This document shows positions 46,449 to 55,142 of a stretch of DNA of 64,000 nt, piece after piece (within the stretch, counting starts at the first letter, position 1; each line of letters starts with the position of its first letter). The translations under genes and the position numbers were made by a program. The notes below the pieces were generated by a model. The model ran no database searches. It was given only the letters and a program-made list of their open reading frames with translations, and was not told where the DNA came from. The stretch covers positions 1 through 64,000 of the forward strand of contig NZ_FWZT01000003.1 of NCBI RefSeq assembly GCF_900177345.1, in the 5' to 3' direction. The stretch is from Pseudobacteriovorax antillogorgiicola. Its GTDB lineage: Bacteria; Bdellovibrionota_B; Oligoflexia; Oligoflexales; Oligoflexaceae.

Positions 46449-48785
46449 ATGCATCTTTATCATCTCTTATCAGTCTCTCTGCTCAGCACAGCATTGGTTA
46501 TAAGCTGTGATCGGGGTGGCAGCGACTCGTCTCCTTGCCCTGACGACCAAGTCCTACTCAACGATGTTTGTCAGCCAGCCGAAGCAGTCACAGAAGAAGC
46601 ACTTCGCCTCACTAAAGTGCGAATGACCTACCTGAATGTCCTCTACGATCTTTCGCAGCCATTTTATTTAAACAATACAATTCCCATAGAATTTGGGCTC
46701 ACAGCTCAAAGTAACGACAACGCCAATCCTGGGAGAAAAGATATTCCTGTTCTATTTTCATTTATCGAAGCAGAGCCGGAAGACCCTGACAATGTGAAGG
46801 GCTGCGCATCCAACGCAATCGTTGTTGATGTAGTGGGAGATGGTCAAGAGAAGGTGGTCAAAGCCAATATATGGCCTACCACCCAATGCGGGTTCGTGGG
46901 TCCAGAAGGCAAAAAAATGCATATGAGAGTCAGTTTCGATTCAGGAGGAACCGATAGCCAGGAACTCGACTTTCCTGAGCTAACTCTTACTCCAGAGCTA
47001 GCAAGTCAAGAGGATAATGCCCTCTGCCGGAAAACACTTGACCCCAATGCTGAAGATCCAGGTATCGGCTGTTCCTATGAGTTAGAGCTTCGCGCCCTAC
47101 CAGTCGTGGATGGTAAAACTGCTGTGGATATCCGCTATACGAGCTTTACCTCAGAGTCCTCTGTGGCAGTATTCACACCAAACTCGACATCCCTACGAAA
47201 GTCTGGTTTTTCGCTGACTCAAGAAGAACCAATCGATGAGACTGAAACCACAGATCCCAATGCTAACCCCGAAGAAACAGGCCAGGAATTGGATCAATTA
47301 GCCGGGGACAGTGAGTCTGAGGTTGTCGATTCAGTCGCTGCGATAAACGACGGCTCGCAATCTGAGAACTTACAAGCTGCCGTCGTGGTTCAATCAGTTT
47401 TCATACTCAACGGACGTGATCCTTATGTAACTAATATTGACCGCTCTTTAGTTCGACCCGAGGACGAGCAGGAGATCCCAGGTATCAAAGAAGACCTAAC
47501 ATTTGATAAGAGTGAGGAAGAGCTCGCGAGCTTAGATGCCCTCCCCTCATCAGCCGAGATAAGATTTTCAATGGCGCCTACAGATGACCAAAGTAGTTTC
47601 TTAGCTCTCACAGTTAGCAATCCCGCCGACGAAAGTGGAGAACGACTAGCCGCAGCTCCTTTGAATAATCTAAACCCAGGCACAAAAAATACATTCTCTC
47701 ATGAGCTTCATATAGAGGGAGATCTTCTAGCAGCAGTCAGTGCCGGAGGTCCTTGGGCTGGCAAAAAGGACTTTACGATTCAGTCCTGCTTTGAAGCTTC
47801 TTTCGAGCAAGACGGAAATCAAGGTGAATTCAATATCAATGATTGCCAGACCATTCAGGTAGTTCTAATCCAAAGGGAAGCAAATACACTGGGAGCCTCA
47901 GAAGCGGAGCTTGGGCGAGACTTGGCAAGAAACCTAGGCAATTCTAATCGCGTCGCCCTCAGATCCGAGTTTCGCAATAATAACACTTTGAATTTAGAGA
48001 CCATTAGTAGCGAAAATACAGCGTCAGCCAAAGTGGTTGGGAATATTGGCCGAAGATTTGCCGTTACGATATCAAAGGCCTTCGCCAACCAAAGCTACAC
48101 TTTCTCCGAAGATATCGTAAAGACTCATGTGGGAGTCGATGCTTTTGGCAAACGGATATTCAATTATGTGGAAGAAAGTAGTCCGAATGATGAAACTCCA
48201 GACGAGAGTGGGAGAGCTAAAAAGAGCAAGAAGGAAGATCAAAAGTTTAGAGCAGCCAAAGCCTTAAAGCTCCCGACCCTGCGAGTTCCTGTTGGCCCGG
48301 TAGTCTTGTTCTTGAAGGCTCGCGTTGGTGGAAACATGGGGATCACAGCTGATTTCGAGCTCACCGCAACAACCGACCAAACCCTGTGTAAAGAGCACCT
48401 TGTCACGGATAGTAGTTTAAATCGCTGTGCCATTCTAAGTGCCAAAACAGAGCCCTCGTTCTCCTTCAATGCTAGTATTAGGGGAGGAGTTCGCCTAGGC
48501 CCCATAAGTGCCGGTATTGTGGCGAGAGTTCGCATCCTATCAACCACACTACCACTCACGGCATCCCTAGCTTGGGCTCAGAATCAAGCTGGCCAAAGCC
48601 TTATCAGTAGTAAGGCCCTTTGGGTGACCTCTACAAGGTGGCTGGAGGTTCGTATCGATGCCTTTGCAAGATTGCGGTTTTTCTTTTTTAGAGTCACAAT
48701 TACCGTAAACGTCTACCGCTACCAAACCCGCCCACTTCGTATGACCTTACTCAATAGAAGTTTGGAAACGGTGGCCTTGGAGTAG
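46449..48785 (+). CDS. large lipoprotein of unknown function
   Basis: 778 residues from the ATG at 46449, which has AGGA about six bases upstream. The lipoprotein signal has lipobox VISC; the residue after Cys is Asp, which in E. coli would favour inner-membrane retention. The protein is acidic, beta-rich and has a disordered Thr/Glu/Asp stretch (about residues 255-290). The last 200 residues are more basic with aromatic strands (LRFFFFRVTITVNVYRYQTRP). No family recognised. It is followed after 15 bases by the HEAT-repeat gene, so the two probably work together. Confidence 0.75.
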   Translation: MHLYHLLSVSLLSTALVISCDRGGSDSSPCPDDQVLLNDVCQPAEAVTEEALRLTKVRMTYLNVLYDLSQPFYLNNTIPIEFGLTAQSNDNANPGRKDIPVLFSFIEAEPEDPDNVKGCASNAIVVDVVGDGQEKVVKANIWPTTQCGFVGPEGKKMHMRVSFDSGGTDSQELDFPELTLTPELASQEDNALCRKTLDPNAEDPGIGCSYELELRALPVVDGKTAVDIRYTSFTSESSVAVFTPNSTSLRKSGFSLTQEEPIDETETTDPNANPEETGQELDQLAGDSESEVVDSVAAINDGSQSENLQAAVVVQSVFILNGRDPYVTNIDRSLVRPEDEQEIPGIKEDLTFDKSEEELASLDALPSSAEIRFSMAPTDDQSSFLALTVSNPADESGERLAAAPLNNLNPGTKNTFSHELHIEGDLLAAVSAGGPWAGKKDFTIQSCFEASFEQDGNQGEFNINDCQTIQVVLIQREANTLGASEAELGRDLARNLGNSNRVALRSEFRNNNTLNLETISSENTASAKVVGNIGRRFAVTISKAFANQSYTFSEDIVKTHVGVDAFGKRIFNYVEESSPNDETPDESGRAKKSKKEDQKFRAAKALKLPTLRVPVGPVVLFLKARVGGNMGITADFELTATTDQTLCKEHLVTDSSLNRCAILSAKTEPSFSFNASIRGGVRLGPISAGIVARVRILSTTLPLTASLAWAQNQAGQSLISSKALWVTSTRWLEVRIDAFARLRFFFFRVTITVNVYRYQTRPLRMTLLNRSLETVALE

Positions 48786-48800
48786 CTAGGGAGGAAAGCC

Positions 48801-50636
48801 ATGAGAGATGCTACGAAATACATCGCATATACCATCCCAATTGTGATTTTAGTCGCAATTGGATTCTTGGTTCTTGAGTTCCCCCCCAAAAATAATGAGA
48901 TTCAACCGAAACCTAAAGGGCAACTCATCTGCAATTTTTCAAAGGGTGACCGTAGTGCGTTCCGATTTGAGTCAAAAGTTGCCGCTAATAATTCTCAAGT
49001 TAAACCCAGTGCAGAAGACTTCCTCCGGATGACAATATCTTTGGATGTGATTGAAAATCATAAAACCTACGCCGACCTACACCTTCGCTTCGGCGATCTG
49101 GAGCTAAAGCAGGACCTGACCCATCCAGAAGAACGAATCCTTGGCAATTTCAATGAAGGCATCGTGATGCGAATTGGCAGCGATTGCCGAATTCATAAAC
49201 TAGGTTTTCCAAAAGAGTGGCAAGCTTCTACTAGGCAGTTTCTTGCGTCTCAGCTAAAAACACTTGAATTCGTTCTGCCAGCTGATCAAACCACCAAAAT
49301 CTGGAATGTGAGGCAGAAAGATAGCGTCGGTTACTATTTAGCTCAATATGAGGCGCGCCCCCTTGAGCAAAAGTACAAAATCATTCGCATAGGAAAAAAT
49401 TACGAAACCCAGGACATGCAACACTACTTTGGCGTCAGCTTTCGCGTGCTTGATAGTCAGGGAGAAGCCATCCTAGACCCTGGCGGAACGTGGTGGGCTC
49501 AGGTCACTGGCACCATGAGTATGGTCCTCCATACCGCTGAACAAGAAAAAATCGATTTACTTATGACCTATCAACTCGCAAGGAATCCAGATCTATACAA
49601 AATTGCTAGCAATACCGTTCTAGCAGTAAACGACTTCGACTTCCGAGAGCCCAATAGCCTTGATCAGAAAGAGAAGGAAGGCCCTGTATCAGGCCTAGAA
49701 AAAATCACCTTTTCAGAGATTAGGGAGAAGTTTTCTGGTTTGTTAAAGGGAGATGAAAAGGACTACATCAATAGCGCAGAGCATCTCGCAGACTGGCTTC
49801 GAACAAACCCGAAAGAAACGTCTAAGATTCTTCAAGCACTGAGGAGGCAGGAGTTTTCAGAAGATGAAAAGCCAGCTGTGTTCCTCGCCTTAGAATTAGC
49901 GGGTACTACAGAATCTAAGCAAGTCCTAATTGCCGTTGTAGAGGACAGTCAGTTCAAAGAACTTGATCGAGCTCAGGCGATTTCTGCTCTCGCTGACCAT
50001 GGAGAACCCTCGCTAGAAGTAACCCAATTGGTTATGAACTATGCGACCGACTCTTCTTCTAGGATGCTATCTGTAGTAAGCCTGTTAGCAGTTGGGTCCA
50101 TCGGGGATCGAAGTCGTGCCCAACATCAAGAAGTCGCTCAAACTGTTCAGACTTACCTAAAATCTCGTCTCGATGACGCTCAAGGCGTGAGTGAAGAAGT
50201 CAATGTACTCGATGCTATTGGTAATAGTGGTGACAATAAGTTCGATAACGATCTTAGAAAGCGACTGGACCACAAGCAACCGAGCATTCGAGCCAGTGCA
50301 GCCCTAGCCTATCGAAATATGGAGCCTGTTGTCGGAGAAACGGTAATCGTGAAGTCTCTGAATCAGGAACCTCACCCAGACGTTAGACTCTCTATGGTTG
50401 AAGCCTTACATACGTTAAAAGTCAAGTCACCAAAAGCTTTGGCAGCAGGGGCAAAATCCCTTGAAAAGGAAACGTCTAAGAAGGTAAAAACTCAGCTAGT
50501 TAATTGGCTCGGTTCCGCTAAATCTGAAACTGTGGCTAAGAACGCTTTAGTGGAAGCGTTTCATCGAGAAACCAATACTGACATTAAGCAGCATATTGGT
50601 CGCTATCTAAGTGCTAAGGATCTGCTTCGCAAGTAA
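48801..50636 (+). CDS. membrane-anchored HEAT-repeat protein
   Basis: 611 residues: an N-terminal transmembrane anchor (IPIVILVAIGFLVLEF), a beta-rich domain of about 250 residues, then an alpha-helical part from about residue 340 built of HEAT-like repeats (AVFLALELAGTTESKQVLIAVVED, SIRASAALAYRNMEP, DVRLSMVEALHTLKV). The order of a beta-sheet lipid-binding-like domain followed by helical repeats recalls the vitellogenin N-terminal lipoprotein fold, but that is only a suggestion. AGGGAGGAAAGCC lies before the ATG. It lies 15 bases downstream of the large lipoprotein gene and forms an operon with it. Confidence 0.75.
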   Translation: MRDATKYIAYTIPIVILVAIGFLVLEFPPKNNEIQPKPKGQLICNFSKGDRSAFRFESKVAANNSQVKPSAEDFLRMTISLDVIENHKTYADLHLRFGDLELKQDLTHPEERILGNFNEGIVMRIGSDCRIHKLGFPKEWQASTRQFLASQLKTLEFVLPADQTTKIWNVRQKDSVGYYLAQYEARPLEQKYKIIRIGKNYETQDMQHYFGVSFRVLDSQGEAILDPGGTWWAQVTGTMSMVLHTAEQEKIDLLMTYQLARNPDLYKIASNTVLAVNDFDFREPNSLDQKEKEGPVSGLEKITFSEIREKFSGLLKGDEKDYINSAEHLADWLRTNPKETSKILQALRRQEFSEDEKPAVFLALELAGTTESKQVLIAVVEDSQFKELDRAQAISALADHGEPSLEVTQLVMNYATDSSSRMLSVVSLLAVGSIGDRSRAQHQEVAQTVQTYLKSRLDDAQGVSEEVNVLDAIGNSGDNKFDNDLRKRLDHKQPSIRASAALAYRNMEPVVGETVIVKSLNQEPHPDVRLSMVEALHTLKVKSPKALAAGAKSLEKETSKKVKTQLVNWLGSAKSETVAKNALVEAFHRETNTDIKQHIGRYLSAKDLLRK

Positions 50637-50681
50637 ATTAGAATCGTGCATTCATAAGCTAGCTCTACCATGTGTGACGTA

Positions 50682-50721
50682 CCCTAGGCACTGTTTAAAA
50701 TACTATTTAAACAGCCTAGGG
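50682..50721. terminator. long stem-loop between convergent genes
   Basis: CCCTAGG + CA + CTGTTTAAA pairs with TTTAAACAG + CCTAGGG: 16 base pairs with a 2-base bulge and a 6-base loop. It lies between the HEAT gene and the small peptide gene, which converge. There is no T run, so it could be a two-way terminator of an unusual kind or a cruciform site. Confidence 0.5.
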
Positions 50722-50732
50722 CAACGCTGAGC

Positions 50733-50981
50733 TTAGATGCAAAGCAATCCAGGTGCAGTTTTATCCTTATCCTTTACAATTTGAGAATCAGTGCTATCGC
50801 CTACACCCATCCCCAGGCTTACAAGAGTATCAAAGATGTCAGATATTCCTGGCTCTGACGGGTTCTCAGTGATGGGACCAGGATCAACACTCATCGGACA
50901 ACCACCATGGGCTGCTGATGAGAGGCTTACTGCTGCGAGTAGACTAGTAGCTGCTAGAAGTGAAGGTTTGTTCTTTTTCAT
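50733..50981 (-). CDS. small secreted two-cysteine protein at the end of the biosynthetic operon
   Basis: 82 residues. It has a strong signal peptide (KKNKPSLLAATSLLAAVSLSSAAHG) and GGAG five bases before the ATG. The predicted mature form is about 56 residues, acidic, Gly/Pro/Asp-rich, with one Cys near each end (GGCPMS and GLLCI). No family recognised. It lies 47 bases after the aminotransferase gene with a hairpin between them, so it may be the last gene of the operon or have its own promoter. It might be a secreted product, a partner or a precursor peptide; the Sec-type signal argues against a classical cytosolic RiPP leader. Confidence 0.6.
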   Translation of the reverse strand: MKKNKPSLLAATSLLAAVSLSSAAHGGCPMSVDPGPITENPSEPGISDIFDTLVSLGMGVGDSTDSQIVKDKDKTAPGLLCI

Positions 50982-51002
50982 ATTTACTCCATAACATTAT
51001 AT

Positions 51003-51019
51003 CCAAGCCCAATGCTTGG
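51003..51019 (-). promoter_or_regulatory. hairpin between the aminotransferase and the small secreted-protein gene
   Basis: CCAAGC (51003-51008), CCAAT loop, GCTTGG (51014-51019), 9 bases after the aminotransferase stop, followed on minus by ATATAATG. It could be a processing or attenuation site setting a different level for the last gene. Confidence 0.4.
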
Positions 51020-51028
51020 AAGATAAAA

Positions 51029-52597
51029 TTAAATTACAACACGTAGCTTATCAAACGCTCTTTTTTGTTCGTTGATATCGATTGAAACTGTCGACCTCAT
51101 AATTGCATCCTTGAAGCAAAATGTCAGGATTCCAGGGAATAGAGCTACTCCTGATAATTCTAAAATTTCCTTAAAGCAATGATAAGAATCGTTCCAACGG
51201 CTCATCTCAAAGGCGATATTGATTGAGTACCTGGGTTTGAATACTTCCGCACCCATTTCATTAAATTGACAAGTAGCGAAATCCCTTAGATTTAGAATTG
51301 TATCTGTTCGGATATTGCGTTGACTTTGATAGGAATCAAAAGCTCTTTTAATATGATCCAACGAGAAGCCATAGGAATCTTCAAACTCATTGAGTTCATG
51401 AATTCCTGGTGAATAAGTGCCTTCGAGAATCCATCGTTCAAAGCGAATCATAACCTCTAGTAACGTAAAAAATATAGATGGCGGGCACCCATAGCTTGTA
51501 GACGCATGCTCATAGTAGGATCGAATCAAATCTTCATCAGCAATAATCCATCCGAGTTTCAACCCGGGTACCGACCATTGCTTCGATGCACTTGAAACTC
51601 TAACGACATTGGCTCGCGATCTCTGCTGACACAGAGCTTTGGTCTCACCGGCCCATTCGTGGCACTCGTCGAGTATCACTATGGTAGAAGGATCTGTCGC
51701 GTCAATCAGCCGAGCAAGATCCTCTTCCTCAATACATGCTCCCGTGGGATTGATCACAGTTTGTATCATCACCAATGGGGTATCAGGGCTCAGCGCTTCA
51801 ATGAGAGAGTCGACCAGAACTCTACCATCTTGAGACTTAAGAGGAACTAACCTCACACTAGTTCGACGTGCAATTGATTCAACTAAGGGAGGATAGTTTG
51901 GTATTCCACAGAGAGAATCTTCCTTAAACTGATGTCCACCCATAGTCAAAAAATCAACTAGGGCATTTACACCTGAGGTTGCTCCCATATTGACTGCGAA
52001 GTTTCTTTCACTGTAGTTTGCACCTCTGACACGAAAATTTTCGTATCTGGCGAGTGCTTCACGAGCTGACTCTCTTCCTAAACTATCAGCATAGCCGTAC
52101 CAATCCCTGTCCAATGCATAAGTGATACATTGCTTAAGAACATCAGGCAGCCCCCACAACTCCTCATTTACTGAGCCATTAGACAGGATGATATGATCAT
52201 CACTTTTCAAATCCCCATAAAGCTCGTCCCTAAAAAACATATTAAACAGTTCTTTAACAAGCTTGGTTGTGGATCGAGATCTAAAAACCCATTGAGGATC
52301 AAGATCTCTCTTCGAGCGACTTTCTCGCCAGAGGCCTTGCAGATGCTGATAGCGGGAGCGCGTTCCCAATTCTGCTTCGACCCGTGATCGCCACATATTT
52401 CTTAGCTGTATAGGGTCTTCGGGGTTTTCAACTCGATTGAAAATCTCAAGAGTCGCTTCATCGATGCTAGGATCGAATATTTTGGAATCAAAGTATGATT
52501 TAGACTCACGAGCACTCAAACCACCACATTCGAAATTCTGATCTCTGCCCGGGTCGTCAAACTCAATATTACCAAATAATATTGGATAGTTATTCAT
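51029..52597 (-). CDS. class I/II PLP-dependent aminotransferase-like enzyme
   Basis: 522-residue fold-type I PLP enzyme. The Schiff-base Lys is about residue 339 in SSASKQWSVPG; the Asp of the PLP ring contact is in VILDECHEW, the Asn in INPTGACI, and GATSGVNAL is the cofactor phosphate loop. It carries an N-terminal region of about 120 residues before the usual WYGYADSLGRESAREAL start of the fold, longer than typical aminotransferases. It starts four bases after the cupin gene. In this setting it may transaminate or cyclise an amino acid; capreomycidine synthase-type chemistry is one possibility because a TauD-like oxygenase is in the same operon. Confidence 0.85.
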   Translation of the reverse strand: MNNYPILFGNIEFDDPGRDQNFECGGLSARESKSYFDSKIFDPSIDEATLEIFNRVENPEDPIQLRNMWRSRVEAELGTRSRYQHLQGLWRESRSKRDLDPQWVFRSRSTTKLVKELFNMFFRDELYGDLKSDDHIILSNGSVNEELWGLPDVLKQCITYALDRDWYGYADSLGRESAREALARYENFRVRGANYSERNFAVNMGATSGVNALVDFLTMGGHQFKEDSLCGIPNYPPLVESIARRTSVRLVPLKSQDGRVLVDSLIEALSPDTPLVMIQTVINPTGACIEEEDLARLIDATDPSTIVILDECHEWAGETKALCQQRSRANVVRVSSASKQWSVPGLKLGWIIADEDLIRSYYEHASTSYGCPPSIFFTLLEVMIRFERWILEGTYSPGIHELNEFEDSYGFSLDHIKRAFDSYQSQRNIRTDTILNLRDFATCQFNEMGAEVFKPRYSINIAFEMSRWNDSYHCFKEILELSGVALFPGILTFCFKDAIMRSTVSIDINEQKRAFDKLRVVI

Positions 52598-52601
52598 CTC
52601 C

Positions 52602-53291
52602 TCACCTACTACCTTGATTCATGAGGAAAGTCCCACTGTACATTGGATGCTGGTTCTCAAAGCTTGATGCACTTGAAAATACATGTAGTGGAATAACCAC
52701 CAGTGACTCGTCAAATGGTGTTTCAAAATGATGTGGGCACATAGGTTCTAGGATACAAACCTTGCCAGGAATCAGCTCTTCTCGATGCTGCTTTCCTTCC
52801 ATTCCAACTATACTCACCCCTTTACCCTTTAAAACATAGACCACACGCACAGTGGAATGAATGTGGTGAGCCTGTTCAGCGCTATGGGCGGGAATATTTA
52901 AGTATTGGAGGGTTGGATCTCCTGGTCTAGGTGGATAGATTAACTGTTTAGTTGAGCAACCGTTAACATATGGCAAGTGGGGAAGTCCCTCAATTGAAAC
53001 AGTCTGATCTGGTGGCATGAACCCCCGGATTACAATTCCCCAATGGGATGATGTAATTTTTTTAGGCCCTTTATGAACCGATACATTCTGCTTCTTATCA
53101 TCGAGCAAATAGACGCAATCACCTTTTTCGACAGTGATAGTGTGCTCTCCAATATAGGTAGAGAAATGATAGAGGTGATCGCTAGGGGCTTCAAAGATGT
53201 CGCTCTCTCCAGGAGCCCAGTAGTGAGCTTTGTATAGGGCCTTAATATCTTCTTCATCTTTGGTCGATTTCAATGTTCGAATCTGCTTCAT
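52602..53291 (-). CDS. cupin-domain protein
   Basis: 229 residues. The C-terminal half holds a cupin with the metal motif QAHHIHSTVRVVYVLKGKG and the second motif LIPGKVCILEPMCPHHFET (His and Glu ligands), typical of small-molecule isomerases, dioxygenases or cyclases. The N-terminal half may be a second, degenerate cupin (HFSTYIGEHTITVEKGDCVYL). It is in the operon between the AMP-ligase (68 bases) and the aminotransferase (4 bases). Substrate unknown. Confidence 0.82.
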   Translation of the reverse strand: MKQIRTLKSTKDEEDIKALYKAHYWAPGESDIFEAPSDHLYHFSTYIGEHTITVEKGDCVYLLDDKKQNVSVHKGPKKITSSHWGIVIRGFMPPDQTVSIEGLPHLPYVNGCSTKQLIYPPRPGDPTLQYLNIPAHSAEQAHHIHSTVRVVYVLKGKGVSIVGMEGKQHREELIPGKVCILEPMCPHHFETPFDESLVVIPLHVFSSASSFENQHPMYSGTFLMNQGSR

Positions 53292-53359
53292 CCTATGGCT
53301 TCCTATGATTTTATTAACTATGCTAAGAGAGGATCATTTTTTTCAGACTTAGGTGAACG

Positions 53360-54841
53360 CTACATCAAATGCCTTCGCAAGACCTTTCCCGTTGGAGTTC
53401 TGGGAATCCTATCAACCTTCCTATAAAGGCTGGGATATACGTTTTTGGGAAAGTAGGATTCTAGCGCTTTCTCGAAAGTGTTCTTATCAATTTCATTTTT
53501 AGAGACATATAGAACAGTTATTTTATCTACACCGGACTGCGATCTTTCAGAAACACAAATTACATCATCTAAATCAACCCTGTTCCTCAGCAAGTGCTCG
53601 ATTTCCTCCAGAGACACCGTAAAACCATCGATTTTCGCGATATTCTTTACCCGACCAGTGATGTGAATAAATTTTTTGCCGGACTGTGCGTCTAGGGTAT
53701 AGTACCCCAAATCTTGACTGTGGAAATAGCCAGCTGTGAAACATTTCTTATTCTCAATGTCATTTTTGTAGTAGCCGTTCATAATCGATTGTCCTCGCAT
53801 ACATATTTCCCCAATCGTATTTGGCCCTAGCTCTCTACCACTATTATCAAGAATAAATACATCAACTCCACTGATTGCTGTACCTATTGACGGAATCTCG
53901 TTTTCAAGAATAAGGTCTTCATACTGTTCTTGAGAGGTATTAGGAGGAATCATTGTCGTAAAGTTTATAGTTTCGGAAAGGCCGTAGGCCTGCAAAACTC
54001 TTTTCCCATAGCGCGACCATATCTTCCTAGCGGTGACCCGAAACAAGGGTGCAGCTGCACTTACGAAATAGCCCAACTTATCGAGCTGCGTAGAGCTTGG
54101 AGCCTCGGCTAGAACTTCCAATATACTAGGAACTACACTACCAATATCAGGCTCAAACTTTTCGACTGCATGGATATAGCCAAATAGGGAGAATTTTGGC
54201 AATAAGATACTGTGGGCCCCAGAATAGAAGCTTCCCAATACCGTAAAGTGAAAGCCATTGACATGATGTAGCGGAAGACAAGTTAGAATCCTTTTACCTT
54301 CCAAACTATGACATTGTTTGAGCCCTTCAGCATTTGCCAGACTCTGTCGCATACTCTGACCAACTATCTTAGAACTCGCTGTAGATCCAGAAGTTGCGAA
54401 GTAGAAACAGTCCTTATCTTGATCTTCTGTATCTAGCCGAGGTTCAACAAACTTTTCTAGCTGATCAATGGCAGGGATACGAATCAAACTACATTCCACT
54501 CCGGAAGTATCAACATCTCTAGAACATAGTATATGACGAATTCTTAATTTAGATGTGATTTCACGAAGCCTTGCCTGAGGAGTCTTCGGGTCAATAAATA
54601 GAATCGGTACATTAAGTCTCATGACAGCGAATATAGTGTAGATGGACTCTGAATCAAAATGGGGCATAATTGCCAAAGCCTGCTTTGAGTCCTTCAACAT
54701 TGGCTTTAGCCATGCAGCAACTCTCAAAGATCCCCAGTATAAATCGGAGTAACTGACAGACCTTGTCTGATGTTCATCCAATATAGTTATGAATGTTCCA
54801 TTTTCGTTTTCCAGAAGTCGATTTTCCAAAAGAGAGGCCAT
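53360..54841 (-). CDS. AMP-forming acyl/aminoacyl ligase (adenylation enzyme)
   Basis: ANL-superfamily enzyme. P-loop-like core FATSGSTASSKIVG, A5-type YGLSETINFT, A7/A8 region DLGYYTLDAQSG and TGRVKNIAKIDGF, and the C-terminal catalytic Lys in TPTGKVLRR are all visible. I use ATG 54841 (MASLLENRLL). The frame opens at a TTG at 54922 inside the acp gene, with no clear ribosome site for either. It is likely to load a carboxylic or amino acid onto the acyl carrier protein encoded just upstream. It has no condensation or thiolation domain of its own. Confidence 0.87.
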   Translation of the reverse strand: MASLLENRLLENENGTFITILDEHQTRSVSYSDLYWGSLRVAAWLKPMLKDSKQALAIMPHFDSESIYTIFAVMRLNVPILFIDPKTPQARLREITSKLRIRHILCSRDVDTSGVECSLIRIPAIDQLEKFVEPRLDTEDQDKDCFYFATSGSTASSKIVGQSMRQSLANAEGLKQCHSLEGKRILTCLPLHHVNGFHFTVLGSFYSGAHSILLPKFSLFGYIHAVEKFEPDIGSVVPSILEVLAEAPSSTQLDKLGYFVSAAAPLFRVTARKIWSRYGKRVLQAYGLSETINFTTMIPPNTSQEQYEDLILENEIPSIGTAISGVDVFILDNSGRELGPNTIGEICMRGQSIMNGYYKNDIENKKCFTAGYFHSQDLGYYTLDAQSGKKFIHITGRVKNIAKIDGFTVSLEEIEHLLRNRVDLDDVICVSERSQSGVDKITVLYVSKNEIDKNTFEKALESYFPKNVYPSLYRKVDRIPRTPTGKVLRRHLM

Positions 54842-54893
54842 AGTTTGTGAGCCTAGCCTTTGGATATGTGAGTCACACTTTCGAAGATCTGAA

Positions 54894-55142
54894 TCAAACA
54901 GATCGTTTTTGCAAGTCTTCAATGATATTTACCACACTAGCGATTGATTTGAAATTGTCAGAGTGCAAAGTCTCTAGAGGAAAACGAATACCCATTTCTG
55001 ATTCTAGTAAACTTATGAACCTCACCATTTTTAGTGATGTCATACCAACACTAGTAAGATCTCTATCAAGATCGTTCGCAGATAAAGATTCAGGGCGCTC
55101 CCCTATGACTCGATCTACAATATCTATAATCTGTTGCTGCAT
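54894..55142 (-). CDS. free-standing acyl/peptidyl carrier protein
   Basis: 82 residues, four-helix carrier fold. The phosphopantetheine Ser is Ser36 in VGMTSLKMV; Thr replaces the common Asp before the Ser. It is acidic, with a typical third-helix region (FPLETLHSDNFKSIASVVNIIEDL). GGAGGGG lies six bases before the ATG, which directly abuts the stop codon of the PaaK-like gene (TAGATG). It carries the intermediate of this pathway and should be activated by a phosphopantetheinyl transferase encoded elsewhere. Confidence 0.9.
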   Translation of the reverse strand: MQQQIIDIVDRVIGERPESLSANDLDRDLTSVGMTSLKMVRFISLLESEMGIRFPLETLHSDNFKSIASVVNIIEDLQKRSV

